Source: Fulvivirga sp. (lineage in GTDB: Bacteria > Bacteroidota > Bacteroidia > Cytophagales > Cyclobacteriaceae). From it: a DNA stretch of 43,801 nt. Made by a program: the position numbers and the translations under genes. Every line of letters begins with the position of its first letter. Within the stretch, counting starts at the first letter, position 1. The notes beneath the pieces are model-generated. The model ran no database searches and had not been told where the DNA came from. It saw only the letters and a program-made list of their open reading frames with translations. This document shows positions 1 through 11,300 of the stretch, one piece after another. The stretch covers positions 1 through 43,801 of the forward strand of contig JANQLQ010000154.1 of NCBI GenBank assembly GCA_028280565.1, read 5' to 3'.

Positions 1-380
1 ACCACTATCTCTTCTAATGATGTTATATCCGGTTCTAATAATACATTTTGCTCCGTAAGTGCTCCATCTTCAACCGTGACATAAATTTCATGGGTAACAA
101 ATCCTAAGAATTTGTATACGAGTATTTGTTCTCCACTTTTAAGGCCGTCAAGGGAATACTTTCCATTTATGTCAGTAATGGTTCCATAGGTTGAACCTTT
201 CACATTGACTGTAGCTCCGGGCAGCCTTTCGCCAATAGAAGCGTCCTGGACAATTCCGTAAACAGTTCCTTGCCCGTAAGATGGCAGGGCAAAAATCATT
301 AACGCCATTAAGGTCAGCGCGAAGCGTGGGCATATTAGGCGTACCATCTTAGGCCCAGTGCCTAATTTAGTTCTGTACAT
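1..380 (-). CDS. SusC/RagA-like TonB-dependent receptor, N-terminal part (runs off the window)
   Basis: Reading leftward from an ATG at 380 gives an open frame to the window edge. It begins with a basic stretch and a hydrophobic signal peptide (residues about 14-36, ending in PSYGQ). A carboxypeptidase-regulatory-like domain follows, with the family hallmarks GIVQDA, ERLPGATV, VKGST, GTITDINGKYSL, LVYKFLGF and EQNVLLEPD, ending at the SLEEIVV box that precedes the TonB plug. Proteins of this family import oligosaccharides or other large ligands across the outer membrane, with a SusD-like lipoprotein normally encoded just downstream, here outside the window. An in-frame ATG at 347 is an alternative start that would leave a shorter but workable signal peptide. 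The gene is divergent from the hybrid two-component regulator at 575, the usual arrangement for a regulated polysaccharide or glycan locus. The substrate cannot be told from this fragment. Confidence 0.9.
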   Translation of the reverse strand, partial: MYRTKLGTGPKMVRLICPRFALTLMALMIFALPSYGQGTVYGIVQDASIGERLPGATVNVKGSTYGTITDINGKYSLDGLKSGEQILVYKFLGFVTHEIYVTVEDGALTEQNVLLEPDITSLEEIV

Positions 381-574
381 TTTTTACTAGGTTGTGTAGG
401 ATTTTATCTTTTAATTACTTTTCACAGTTCTCAAACTGGTACATTTTTTCCCTACCCATCTCTAGCATAGTTTCAAACTTATCTTCGTGAGTATCAATTG
501 GCGATAAATCTGTTAATTTTAAACTTTTGAAGTATAGCTTCAGACAATCAACAACTTAACAAGGTGAATCATAC

Positions 575-3500
575 ATGATATTGGGCGACGATTATGACAG
601 GGTGTGCATCTTGGAAGTGGCACATAGTGTGCTTCTTAAAGCAAAAAAATACCGCTGTACTTCAACGGTTTTTATAGACGCCCTTTGGCTCATACTACTA
701 TGGATACCTGCACAGGCATTCACACAAGAACCATATCAGTTGAAGCCAGCAGACCCGATCATTGAGTCATGGAGATGGTCAACTTTCTCGGAGCTACAAG
801 GAAAAAACGTAAGATGTGTAAATCATGCATTTGACAGCACATTATGGTTTGGGACAAACCATACACTTATCAATTATGACGGATACTCATGGCAACACTA
901 CATCATACCGGATAGCATTTCTAATACACCTGTTTTATCCGTTTATCCCGATAAAACGGGGGAGATATTCTTTGGTACAGGGGAAGGCTTATTTAAAATG
1001 GATGCGTTGGGTTGGACAAAAATATTTCCTGTTCACAAGCAACTTAAAGCCCCTGTAAAGGATATAATAAGACTGCCTGATGGAACCTTATTGGCATCCC
1101 TGGCTAAACAAGGCTCTCAACATTCACTTTCGGGATTATTGGCTGTAAGAGATTCTCAACTAACACTTTACACTCCTACGCGAGCGTTTAATGAATTGAG
1201 CCAAGCATTACCGGGAAAAATAACGCTAAAGCCATTTCCCAAAGAGTTTGCTTTGCCACGCTCTCAAGAAACAAGCATCCAAGACTTGAGCTTAGGGGCC
1301 AGTGGCAGGCTTTACCTGGCAATAAGTGAAAAAAACGAATATGGTAAATTGGTGATTTATGATCACTACAGCAAACTTGGTACAGGGGAATATCAACTCT
1401 ACGATAGTGTAAACGGACCTGGATTCCGTGGGGAAGTCCATGTTGAAGAAGCACCTGGTGGAAATACCTGGGTCATATCTAATGCACACGACTTAAGTAC
1501 ATATTTTTTTGACGGGCAAGCATGGCATGCCGTCAGGTTAAGTGATCTATTTGGGGGTATTGACTCTCAAAATAGCCTGATGATCACCGATGATGGCGCT
1601 GTATGGATTGGCGGCTACGGGCGTTTTTTTGTTTATGAAAATGAAAACTGGAAAGAATATAAATATCCTGATGTTTCCTTTTCTTCTTCTTCCCGCTTAT
1701 TATTTTCCGAAGCCCCGGACGGAAAAATTTTAGTGGTGGATAAACTGGGCGAAGGTTATTTGTATAACAATACGGATAACGTTTGGCGTACCTACCCGGA
1801 ACTGATCTTCCAACTTGAAAATAATGATGAGCACTGGTTCTTATCGTATGAAGGAAGGGCAGTCCATTTTAAAAATGGATCTTCTCTAAGTTATGGCACA
1901 GAACAAGGGCTTATAGATACACCGGTTAAGCTATTCAATACTTCGTATGGAGAAATTTGGGCCATTGGTGGCCATGAAGGTCTCGCTGCCGTTGCTTTTT
2001 ACAACGGGGATTCATGGGAGAAAAGAGTATTTCCCGAAGTCTCCTGGAGCTTTGATTACCGGGCCGTGTATGAAGCAAGTGATGGATCAGTTTGGTTAGG
2101 CAGCAGTGCTGACATACGGCATGATTTAGGGCAATATGGAGGTGTAGTCCAATTTTTGGCTCCTCAAATCAACAAGGATTCTCTTATCCACTATTCAGAA
2201 AAAACTGAACCGACGATACCCACCGCCTGCTATGGTATAGGAGAATCCAGTGATGGGACCATGTGGTTTGGGGGAAGAGCCATTTGGAGATTAAACGAAA
2301 ACAATTGGGCTAAAATAGACAGCTTAATTGAATTTGAAGGATATACTGATTTTATAAGCACTGATCCAAATTATAATGTTTGGTTTGGCTCTCGCCATTA
2401 CGGTATTTTTAAGCTAGACAGCCTTTCATGGACCCAGTATACCATGAACGAAGGTCTCCCGGGTAACAACATTTTTAATATCCACACACCTAGTGAAAAC
2501 GAGGTTTGGGCGGTGACACGAGACGGGGTTGGATATTTCGATGGAGTTGCATGGTCATCAGAAATATTCCCTTCGGCTTTTGAAATATTGCCGGAGATGC
2601 AAATCAAAAAAGGACTTAAAAATGAATATTGGCTGGTTTACGTGCCTTCTGAATGGATACGCAGGGGCCTGTCACCAAGTATTTCGGATGTAAAACCCTC
2701 CCAGTTTAAAACGGTTCGCTATACTCCCGGTAAACAAGCACCTCAAACTACTATAGAATCCTATTCCACTGAAATACAGGTGAATGATGGGGAAAACGTC
2801 GTGTTTTGGAGAGGTAAGGACTACATGGAAAACACTAATGATACCAGGTTAGAGTACTCCTGGAGATTAAATGAAAGTGAATGGTCGCCATTCAGAAAAA
2901 AATCTTACCAGCAGTTGATCGGGCTTTCTGCAGGAAACTACCGCTTCCAGGTGAGGGCACGTGACCATGATTTTAATATAGAAACAGGGCCAGCGACCAT
3001 TGAATTTGAGGTAGTACCCCCTTGGTGGTTTAGCTGGCAATTTATTTTAATCATGGCCATTGCCTTACTGATCATTGTAAGGCTGGAAGTACGCATCATT
3101 CGCAGGAATAAAACATTAGGAACCCTCAATTCGGTGCTTCAGAAAAAATCAGGACATCTAGAAAAACAAAACGTCCAAATTGAAGCGCAAAAGCAAGAAA
3201 TTAAGAATAACTATGAAGACCTCAAGAAACTCTCACAGTCGAGGCTCCAGTTTTTCACTAACGTATCCCATGAATTCCGCACCCCGTTAGGCCTTATTCA
3301 AAGCCCTTTGGAAGAACTCGTTAAGCCTGGGAAATCGCTGCCCAAAACATTGATAGACAAGTATCATTTAATTATTCAGCGTAATGCTAATCGATTATTC
3401 CGGTTGGTAAACCAAGTATTAGAAGTGTATAAAATTGAACACACCACTTTAGATTTTAACCCATCAAATGGTGATCTAGTAAACTTTGTGCGCGATATAT

Positions 3501-4813
3501 TGGAGTTGTTCGATCAGATTCTAATGCAAAAAGAAATTAAGCTAAACATCCATTCAGATCACGAAACTCTATTTCTAAGCTTTGACCATGATAAAATAGA
3601 AAAAATAATTTTTAACCTGCTGTCAAATGCAATTAAAAATGTGAAGCACCCGGGAGAAATTACGGTGTTAATAGCTAAAATAGACACTACTGAAGGCACA
3701 CAAAGTACGGTGCGCCTGGAGGTAATGGACAACGGTGTAGGCATTCCTATAGACCACCAAACCCGTATTTTCGAACGCTTTTTTCATATTGACAGTGGAT
3801 CCCAGCAGGATTTTCATTCGGGCGTTGGTATTGGACTGGCCTACATTAAGGATCTTGTACATGCCCATGGCGGGAATATTAGCGTAAAAAGCAATCCCGG
3901 TGAATTTACAGTTTTCACCGTAGATCTACCCTTTATACCTGCAGAAAAGCAAAATGACCATGTTTCAAACAGCATTTCTACGGGCATACATAAAGCACTG
4001 GAGGAGCTTGAGATATCCCTAATTTCCAACGAACCTGGAAATGTATCGACCGAACTTTATGATGACATAAAAGTACTGATCATAGAGGACGATCCTGATA
4101 CTCGTTTTTTGATGAGCCAGTCTCTTGGCGAGTATTTTGTTATTATGGAAGCGCCAAACGGAAAAGAAGGTTATAAACTGGCAAAAGAGCAAAAACCCGA
4201 TCTTATCATTTCGGATATCATGCTGCCCGGGATGTCGGGTGTTGAAATCTGTGCTCGGCTAAAAGAAGACTTCAATACCAGCCACATTCCTATACTTTTA
4301 TTGAGTGCCAAGACAACACGGTCCGACAGGATAGATGGGTACGAGGCTGGTGCGGATGGCTACCTGGATAAGCCCTTAAGCCTCAAGCTGCTTAAAAGTA
4401 GGGTATTCACCCTAATTAATAATAGGCGTAAATTACAAGCCAAGTCTAAAGGACAATTTGGTTTACAATCTTTACAAACCCAGGAAACCTCGTTAGACGA
4501 TGCTTTTATAAACAAGCTTTTAAAAACGATAGAAAACTTCCTGGAAGACCCCGGTCTTGATGCTGAAAAGCTTTCACAAGAGATGGGGGTAAGTAGAGTT
4601 CAGTTATATAGAAAAGTAAAAACGCTTACTGACCAAACGGTAAATGAGCTCATAAAGTCAGTTAGGCTAAAACATGCTGAATCCCTTTTGAAATCCGGGA
4701 AGTTTACCGTGGCTGAAGTAGCTTATAAAACCGGGTTCAATGCGCCAAATAATTTTGCGACATACTTTAAAAAGCATTTTCACAAATCTCCCTCCGAATA
4801 CATTAGGAAGTAA
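575..4813 (+). CDS. Hybrid two-component system protein: periplasmic propeller sensor, histidine kinase, receiver, AraC output
   Basis: This 1412-aa single-protein signalling system has a signal anchor near residues 28-50. A long periplasmic region (about 55-750) carries repeated propeller motifs of the type 'VWIGG', 'MWFGG', 'VWFGS'. A Y_Y_Y domain (about 755-815) comes next, then one membrane helix (about 817-840). The cytoplasmic part has HisKA with the VSHEFRTPLG box (phospho-acceptor His899), a HATPase with a DNGVGIP box near 1051 and a GVGIGLAYI box near 1083, a receiver domain with IISDIMLPG (phospho-acceptor Asp1214), and a C-terminal AraC-type HTH (about 1305-1412). The family senses a glycan breakdown product in the periplasm and directly activates a neighbouring SusC/SusD locus. 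The divergent receptor at 1-380 is the obvious candidate target. The ATG at 575 is the first ATG of the frame and is followed by 30 or so residues before the hydrophobic signal, so a GTG or TTG a little downstream is also possible. Confidence 0.93.
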   Translation: MILGDDYDRVCILEVAHSVLLKAKKYRCTSTVFIDALWLILLWIPAQAFTQEPYQLKPADPIIESWRWSTFSELQGKNVRCVNHAFDSTLWFGTNHTLINYDGYSWQHYIIPDSISNTPVLSVYPDKTGEIFFGTGEGLFKMDALGWTKIFPVHKQLKAPVKDIIRLPDGTLLASLAKQGSQHSLSGLLAVRDSQLTLYTPTRAFNELSQALPGKITLKPFPKEFALPRSQETSIQDLSLGASGRLYLAISEKNEYGKLVIYDHYSKLGTGEYQLYDSVNGPGFRGEVHVEEAPGGNTWVISNAHDLSTYFFDGQAWHAVRLSDLFGGIDSQNSLMITDDGAVWIGGYGRFFVYENENWKEYKYPDVSFSSSSRLLFSEAPDGKILVVDKLGEGYLYNNTDNVWRTYPELIFQLENNDEHWFLSYEGRAVHFKNGSSLSYGTEQGLIDTPVKLFNTSYGEIWAIGGHEGLAAVAFYNGDSWEKRVFPEVSWSFDYRAVYEASDGSVWLGSSADIRHDLGQYGGVVQFLAPQINKDSLIHYSEKTEPTIPTACYGIGESSDGTMWFGGRAIWRLNENNWAKIDSLIEFEGYTDFISTDPNYNVWFGSRHYGIFKLDSLSWTQYTMNEGLPGNNIFNIHTPSENEVWAVTRDGVGYFDGVAWSSEIFPSAFEILPEMQIKKGLKNEYWLVYVPSEWIRRGLSPSISDVKPSQFKTVRYTPGKQAPQTTIESYSTEIQVNDGENVVFWRGKDYMENTNDTRLEYSWRLNESEWSPFRKKSYQQLIGLSAGNYRFQVRARDHDFNIETGPATIEFEVVPPWWFSWQFILIMAIALLIIVRLEVRIIRRNKTLGTLNSVLQKKSGHLEKQNVQIEAQKQEIKNNYEDLKKLSQSRLQFFTNVSHEFRTPLGLIQSPLEELVKPGKSLPKTLIDKYHLIIQRNANRLFRLVNQVLEVYKIEHTTLDFNPSNGDLVNFVRDILELFDQILMQKEIKLNIHSDHETLFLSFDHDKIEKIIFNLLSNAIKNVKHPGEITVLIAKIDTTEGTQSTVRLEVMDNGVGIPIDHQTRIFERFFHIDSGSQQDFHSGVGIGLAYIKDLVHAHGGNISVKSNPGEFTVFTVDLPFIPAEKQNDHVSNSISTGIHKALEELEISLISNEPGNVSTELYDDIKVLIIEDDPDTRFLMSQSLGEYFVIMEAPNGKEGYKLAKEQKPDLIISDIMLPGMSGVEICARLKEDFNTSHIPILLLSAKTTRSDRIDGYEAGADGYLDKPLSLKLLKSRVFTLINNRRKLQAKSKGQFGLQSLQTQETSLDDAFINKLLKTIENFLEDPGLDAEKLSQEMGVSRVQLYRKVKTLTDQTVNELIKSVRLKHAESLLKSGKFTVAEVAYKTGFNAPNNFATYFKKHFHKSPSEYIRK

Positions 4814-5000
4814 GCTCGCCAGTCATAGGATACATCCAAATTCACCTTTATACCTGGCAATAAACGACTTACAAATATCTAGCTTAGCGACTATGTTCTG
4901 CGAAAGACACTGGGAGGTCAAAAATGGTTGAAACAACAAACAGAAGTTACCTCTTTTCGAGATACCTTCCCTTTGTTGTTCCATCGTGGGTCCACGCCTT

Positions 5001-6080
5001 TCATAATAAAAAGTACAACGTCTCTATATCCGCCTCATTTTGACGAGCAATTTCAGAGGCTTTGTAGACGTCAAACCCATGAATTAAATTGTTTCCGCAA
5101 ACATCTTCGAGCTTTTTATTTACCACAACCTGGTATTTCCCAGGCATCCACGGGTAGGTAGGTTGGAAATGCCAGCGAGTTTCTTCCTGGCTAAGCCATA
5201 CCTTACCCACCACCAAATGACCGTACTCATCGATTATTTTTATGAAGGACCGTGCGTTGATATGATCCAAAGGTCTTCCGAAACCTAGTGTTAATGGGTC
5301 TTGTGAATAGGGTGCCGGTTTTTCTAATTTCCAATCTTGGACAGCAATAGTTTCAATGATCTCTTCGGTCACGGTAAAGGTTTTAGAAACAAGTCTTTTT
5401 AACGGGCGCCCGTTCATTGCCTTCCAACAGCTTCCAATAGTAAGCGTATAAGTATTTCCGGGCTTCAATGCCCTTCCTCCCATTTGTTGATGCGCCCGCA
5501 GCCCGGTTTTTACTCGCCCGGGATCAAAAATCATGGTTAGCTTAGTCCGTTCTTTATTCCAATATTCGTAGCGGCTAGGCAAAAAGACCCCCCTAAGCTC
5601 TGTCCCATACTCGTCCATAAGGCTGATCTTTTCCAAATAGTTACCTTCTTGCATGGGCATGGAAAATTCCACATAAAATCGTAGCAGGTTACTCGGCAAT
5701 TCTTTTGCCGATGGATAGATATGAATTACTTCAGGTTCTTCGATCTTTATTTTTTGCCTTATCCCTACAGGAAACCAGTTTGCCATGTTAGAAGCATCTA
5801 AGAATTTTAGTTGGTAAACGTAATTCACGTCAAGAGGTAACGAAGGGGTGAATTCCAAGCGATCTTGCCCATATACCCAGTCGCCTAAAATTGCATTTGA
5901 GGCATTTTTATCCCGGTACAACCGGAACTCTTTACTATTTTCATAGCCCGTGATACTAATTTTATGGATAAGCCCATTCGTATCCTGCTCAAAAGAGACA
6001 GACAAATTTTGCCCCAAAATCGAGCAGGGTAGGATCAAAATAAAAGCCAAAAGAGCGAATGATGAGTTTAGCTTGTACAT
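5001..6080 (-). CDS. Secreted protein of unknown function with Ig-like (SbsA/Big_5-type) domains
   Basis: This 359-aa protein has a clear signal peptide (residues 1-23, cleaved near SILGQ). The rest is predicted all-beta. Two sections resemble SbsA-type Ig-like domains: LRFYVEFSMPMQEGNYLEKI near 128 and PLTLGFGRPLDHINARSFIKI near 265. A highly patterned block follows the first (FLPSRYEYWN, then KLTMIFDPGRVKTGLRAH). I do not recognise the protein as a named family and give no enzymatic function. It is encoded just downstream of the secreted protein at 6138 on the same strand (57-nt gap), so the two are probably co-transcribed and may work together outside the cell or in the periplasm. It is convergent with the hybrid regulator. 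Confidence 0.7.
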   Translation of the reverse strand: MYKLNSSFALLAFILILPCSILGQNLSVSFEQDTNGLIHKISITGYENSKEFRLYRDKNASNAILGDWVYGQDRLEFTPSLPLDVNYVYQLKFLDASNMANWFPVGIRQKIKIEEPEVIHIYPSAKELPSNLLRFYVEFSMPMQEGNYLEKISLMDEYGTELRGVFLPSRYEYWNKERTKLTMIFDPGRVKTGLRAHQQMGGRALKPGNTYTLTIGSCWKAMNGRPLKRLVSKTFTVTEEIIETIAVQDWKLEKPAPYSQDPLTLGFGRPLDHINARSFIKIIDEYGHLVVGKVWLSQEETRWHFQPTYPWMPGKYQVVVNKKLEDVCGNNLIHGFDVYKASEIARQNEADIETLYFLL

Positions 6081-6137
6081 AGTAAGTTCAATAGGTTAAA
6101 TTCATCTACAGTATGGACAGGCTGATCTCGTGGTTAC

Positions 6138-7397
6138 TTACTTATTTACCACGGTTTCAGGATGTCCTTCATCAATCTTCAGCATGTTCTGCGCTGACCT
6201 CCAGAGTTCACCCTTTTCGCCGTAGATGTAATCCGGGTAAATGTAATCGCTCACAAAGTCCGTCAGCCGGAAGTAGAAACCTTTCATGAACGATAGCATC
6301 TCCGTCTGCCCGGTGCTGGCATTTCTTCTCAGTGTAAGTAAATGACTATCACCCAAGTTTTCTAACTGGTAAGTTCCTCCCATGGAAGGCTGGAAGAATG
6401 CAGTACCGGCAGTATTAAATCCGGCGGGTTCTTTCAGCCCCGGCTGCTTGTTGCTCTCGGCAATATCTTTGAGATCAAAAAGCATAGCCCCCCTTGCTTT
6501 GTTGATCACTAGGGCTACCTCTTGTGTTTTTCCCTCCGCGTCTTGGGCCGAAAATGTCTTTACATCAATAGGTGCATTGCCATAACCTAACTCTGCAATC
6601 ACTTTTCCAACGATATGTGCGCCATCTTTAATTTCATTGACCGGGAAAAGGGCCATAGGTGTACAGGTGTATAAGGCTAAAACATAATCCTGTCCCTGCA
6701 GGTTAACGATATCTAATGTTTGTATCGGTGATCTTGTCTCCTGCTGGTTGTGGACCGTATGGTAGATCTCTACGGTAGTGGTATTTTGCTTACCGTCCTG
6801 GAAGGGGTAATCAATGACACGCAAGGAGGCATCAAAATCTGCATTGGAAACGCCTGCTACGTAGAGTTTCCCTTGATGATAATCGATGTCCGTAAAAGTC
6901 AAGCTTTTCAAAGACACAGAACGCCAAAACACGAGGTCCGTTTCAAAACTATCATCCACCCTGAACCTAGAACTTGGATTCTTCTTCAAGCTGAAATTAG
7001 TGACTTCTCCCCCGGCAGAAACCTTTACAATCGCGGGCATGTATTTTTCACCGGCTATTTTATGTACTGAAACAAAAGCACTTTTCGATACCGGGTTTAC
7101 GGCGAGGTCAGTGATCTTAATTTTATCGATCCTAGTCCCTAGCGCATCGGCAATTTTGGAATCCAACTCCCGTACGTTGTAAGAGACCTGGTCGCTGTTT
7201 TCCGGCTCATCCATCTCGTAGGCATAAATGTAGCCCCCATAGGAGTCCCCGATAAAAAGGGTTTGGTCGTCACCAAACTCCATGACATTGATCGACCCCG
7301 GGGATTGGGAGTAGGCCATGTGATACCCCACCAGTAAGGCCAACCCTAAGCTTCTTTTGATAAAACTGTCTTTTTTCATAAGGATAAATATTTTCAT
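6138..7397 (-). CDS. Secreted protein of unknown function, probable beta-propeller
   Basis: This protein is 419 aa. The start is either the ATG at 7397 or the in-frame ATG at 7379; the second gives the cleaner signal peptide (MKKDSF, then a hydrophobic stretch ending HMAYSQ). The mature part alternates short beta-type segments such as TLFIGDSYGGYIYAYEM, KITDLAVNPVSKSAFVSVH, FTDIDYHQGKLYVAGVSN and TLDIVNLQGQDYVLALY, the pattern of a six- or seven-bladed propeller. No catalytic motif stands out and no named family is recognised. It lies upstream of the Ig-like secreted protein and divergent from the SDR gene at 7615. The divergent region contains two copies of GATCAATGCC (near 7442 and 7510) that could be regulatory or chance. 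Confidence 0.65.
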   Translation of the reverse strand: MKIFILMKKDSFIKRSLGLALLVGYHMAYSQSPGSINVMEFGDDQTLFIGDSYGGYIYAYEMDEPENSDQVSYNVRELDSKIADALGTRIDKIKITDLAVNPVSKSAFVSVHKIAGEKYMPAIVKVSAGGEVTNFSLKKNPSSRFRVDDSFETDLVFWRSVSLKSLTFTDIDYHQGKLYVAGVSNADFDASLRVIDYPFQDGKQNTTTVEIYHTVHNQQETRSPIQTLDIVNLQGQDYVLALYTCTPMALFPVNEIKDGAHIVGKVIAELGYGNAPIDVKTFSAQDAEGKTQEVALVINKARGAMLFDLKDIAESNKQPGLKEPAGFNTAGTAFFQPSMGGTYQLENLGDSHLLTLRRNASTGQTEMLSFMKGFYFRLTDFVSDYIYPDYIYGEKGELWRSAQNMLKIDEGHPETVVNK

Positions 7398-7614
7398 TCT
7401 AAGCTATAGGTTTGATAGGTGAACCACTTTTGCAAAACTCGGATCAATGCCAGATTATCATGTGAACTGGCGTGAGATCGCCTCCCTGTCCCCGTTACGT
7501 TCAAACCAAGATCAATGCCTGTTAAAGCCTATTGGACGATTATGTGAGAAAAATTCAAGTAGCTGAGTATTTGCAATGCCGGTCGCCGGGGATTACAAGA
7601 GTTTTACTAATAAA

Positions 7615-8364
7615 ATGAATTCGCTATCGAATAAAAAAGCGGTTATCATTGGAGGTGAGCGGGGAGTAGGTCTATCTACAGCCTGGAAAATGATAGAGGC
7701 GGGGGCAGAATTATTTATTACAGGCATAGACCAAGAAAAAATTGATGCCGCGCTCAGTGAAATGGGGAAAAGAGCCCGAGGGGTGAGAGTCGATATATCG
7801 CAGCTCAACGAAATTGAGGCATTAGTCAATAGGGTAAAAGAAGATTTTGGTAAGATCGATGTTTTATTTGCCAACGCGGAAGTCGCCCAGTTTATCCCCT
7901 TTGAAGACGCAACGGAAGAGATCTTTGACCTCTCCTTTGCTGTTAACGTCAAAGGCATTTTCTTTTCCATCAAATCGTTTGTTCCTATCATGGGCGAGGG
8001 AAGTAGCATTATACTCACCTCTTCTGTTAATGGAAACCTAGGTGTACCTAATTCCAGTATCTATGCGGCGACGAAGGCCGCTGTAAGAAGCTTAGCACGC
8101 ACCCTATCGCGGGAATTAATTTCTAAAGGGATACGGGTAAATGCGATAAGCCCGGGGCCGGTAAATCTGCCTAGCCATGAAAGGCATGAATATCCTGGTG
8201 AAATGGAATTGAGGTTGAGGATGGCGTGGGAAGAGAAAATTGCCTTAGGACGATTCGCCAAACCCTCGGAAATCGCAGACGCTGTCGTTTTTTTGGCTTC
8301 CTCCCATTCTACTTACGTGGTAGGTGCAGAACTCGTAGTAGACGGCGGGATAACAACATTTTGA
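7615..8364 (+). CDS. Short-chain dehydrogenase/reductase (SDR) family oxidoreductase
   Basis: A classical SDR of 249 aa from the ATG at 7615. An in-frame ATG at 7576 adds 13 residues before the usual N-terminal strand, so 7615 is preferred. Visible elements are the nucleotide-binding glycine motif GGERGVG (normally TGxxxGIG), an Asp at the end of the second cofactor strand region, NVKGIFF on helix E, the active-site Ser in SSVNG, and the YAATK catalytic Tyr/Lys pair. A C-terminal VVDGG is typical of the family. The structural NNAG motif reads ANAE here, a departure from consensus. SDRs use NAD(P)H to oxidise or reduce alcohols, ketones or sugars; the substrate is not predictable. The gene ends 2 nt before the stop of the convergent sigma-54 activator. 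Confidence 0.88.
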   Translation: MNSLSNKKAVIIGGERGVGLSTAWKMIEAGAELFITGIDQEKIDAALSEMGKRARGVRVDISQLNEIEALVNRVKEDFGKIDVLFANAEVAQFIPFEDATEEIFDLSFAVNVKGIFFSIKSFVPIMGEGSSIILTSSVNGNLGVPNSSIYAATKAAVRSLARTLSRELISKGIRVNAISPGPVNLPSHERHEYPGEMELRLRMAWEEKIALGRFAKPSEIADAVVFLASSHSTYVVGAELVVDGGITTF

Positions 8365-8366
8365 AA

Positions 8367-11300
8367 CTAACCTTGATCCTTTTTATCCATACTCTCCAAT
8401 ACGTGTTTTTTTGTGATCCCGAACTTCCGCATTTTTGATTCCAACGTAGCTCGATTGATATCCAGGATCTCCGCGGCGCCCCCTACGCCGCTGATTTTTC
8501 CATTTGTATGCCTCAGTGTATTCATGATCAGGTCAACTTCCCCCTGTTTGTAGGTCTTGAGGGCAGTTTGAGAGTCAGCGGCAGACGCATTCATCGTGGT
8601 AAGACTATCCATCCTTACTTCCAAGGTAGAGGTCTTAGAAGTGATCATGGCCCGTTCTATGGTATGCTCTAATTCCCTAATATTGCCCGGCCAGTGATAG
8701 CTCAGCATGGATTTTATAGAGTCACCGCTTAGTTTTTTTATCCTCTTGCCAATCCGCTTTTGATGCTTTTGTATAAAATGCTGGGCAAGTTCCGGGATAT
8801 CTTCCTTACGCTCGCGGAGCGGGGGCAGGTGGACAGGATATACGTTGAGCCGGTAGAACAGGTCGCTTCTAAAGCGACCTTCGAACGCTTCTTGCTGTAA
8901 CTCCCGGTTCGTGGCGGCAACGACCCTCACATCGGGTCGTATGAGTTCATTGCTGCCCAGCCTTTCAAACTCACGTTCTTGCAGCACACGGAGCAATTTC
9001 GCTTGTAATTCCAAGGGAATCTCCCCGATCTCATCCAGGAAGATGGTACCTTTATTGGCTAACTCGAATTTACCGATCCTGCGCTGGTGTGCCCCTGTAA
9101 AAGCACCTTTTTCATGGCCAAAAAGCTCTGATTCCAGCAGCTCTGCCGGGAGAGTAGCACAGTTCAGCTTGATAAAATTATGTTTTGCACGATGACTGTA
9201 ATTATGCAAAGCGCGGGCGATCAGTTCCTTCCCCGTGCCTGTTTCACCGCTGATCAGCACATTACTGTTGGTATTGGCCACCTGCTGTACTTTCTCAAAC
9301 ACCTCTCGCATTGCATCGCTGCTACCGATGATCTCACCAAAGTTATAATTGACCTGCAATTCTTTTTCAAGGTATACATTTTCTTGCGCGATCAGTTCAT
9401 TCAGCTGTACCACTTCTAAATAATGCAACTGCTTTTCCACCGCTAACGAAAACGAGGAAGCGATACGTTTAAAAAACTTGATATCAGTAGTTTGGTAAAT
9501 TGAGGGATCTGAACTGTAAAAGGACACTATCATCGTCTCGGATTCATTTAACCTCAAAGGAATAGCCAATAGCCCTTGGATATGAAACGCTTGGTGCAGG
9601 GCACGGTACACTTTGTGGAACTTCACTAATTTATCAAAAGACGGTTTGTTAAAAATAGTGGGTTCAGACAATGCACGTTCGAGGTACTCCACGTAATCGA
9701 GCAAGGACTTTTTGCTCGTTTGGGTCACATTCAGAAAAGCTTCTTCATCAAGGACACGAAACTCGTCGTGTGCCACCTCATCGAAATGGAGCCAAGGTAC
9801 GGCAACGCGCTGGCTCAACAAACCAAATGATACCACCTGGAAAGAAAAGTACTTTTTCAAGGCTTGGGTGACATTCAATAGTTTGTCCTCCCAATTCTTC
9901 CCACCGTTAACGGCATCCACCAGGGTAACTTTTACGTTTTCTTCCATCTCCCGCGCTTTGAGTTCGGCATTCACCTGCACATTGTTGACAGCAACTGCCA
10001 ATTGATCGGCAATCGCCTGGAAAAGAAGGTGTTGGCTGGGTTGGAAAAAGTCTTTTTCGAAAGAGTTGATGCAAAACATGCCGATGACCTGCCCCCCTAC
10101 TTGCAAGGTGGTGGCTAAGCAGTCTCTAAACTCCATATCTTTCAGTATAAGGAATTGAGGATAACTTGGAAATCGACCAATTAAGTCTTTAAAATCAAAT
10201 AAAACAGGTGCTCCAACCAAATTAACTTCAGACATTATCCATTCCACTACTGACCCGTTATGGGTCATCTTTTCCCCACATTCATTTTCATAAAGCAGGC
10301 GATTAACACCCAATTCAGGGCTTACATTCGGCATTTCCACGGCCCAATCGATATGGTAATTTTCCGCTTCGTTAACCACGAAAAGCCCTACATCATGAAA
10401 TTGAAAAATCGGTTTTATCCTCTCTATGATCAATTGCAACAAAGATTCCCTATCGTTTACTTTAGCAATGACCTCGCTAATGCTCAGCAGGGTTTCTTTA
10501 AACCTTTTTTCTTGGACCACTTCTTCATTGGCCAATATATTACTTATAGCCACTGCCAGCTGATCTGTAATTGCTTGGAAAAGATCGAACTGTGTAGCGT
10601 CAAAAAAGCTTTTTTCCAGGGAGTTGATACAGAACATTCCTATAGTGCCTCCACCTGATCGCAAGGGTGCTACCATACACTCACGATAGCCTGACTCCCT
10701 TATTACTTTGAACTGCGGATAGCCTGGGAACTGGTTTAATAAGTTCTCATAATCTTGTATTGTAGGTGTACCCAAGCTACTAATGTGTGACAGTGTCCAT
10801 TCAACAGCCGATCCCTTATGGGTAATTCTTTCACCATGCTGTTCTTTTTTAATCAACTGGTTTACTTCTTTAGAAGGATTTATGATCGGCATTTCTACTG
10901 CCCAATCCACGTGGTAGTTCTCGGCTTCGTTAACCACAAACACCCCTACATCATGGAACTTAAAAATGGGTTGGATCTTATCAATGATCAATTTTAACAG
11001 GGACTCTTTATCCTTAACTTGAGCAATGACCTCGCTGATATTCAACAAGGCCTCTTTAAACCGTTGTTCTTCCAGTACCTGTTCGTGTGATAGTATGTTT
11101 CTAATAGCTACTGCCAGTTGATCCGTAATTGCGCGAAAGAGAGGAAATTGATGTTGTTTGAAAAAGCCTTTTTCCAAAGCAATGATACAAAACATGCCAA
11201 TGGTTTCCCCACCTGCCTGCAGTGTTGCGGCCAAACAGTCGCGGTAATCATATTTTTGCCCTAACAAACGAAACTGTGGATACGCGGGGAATCGCTTAAT

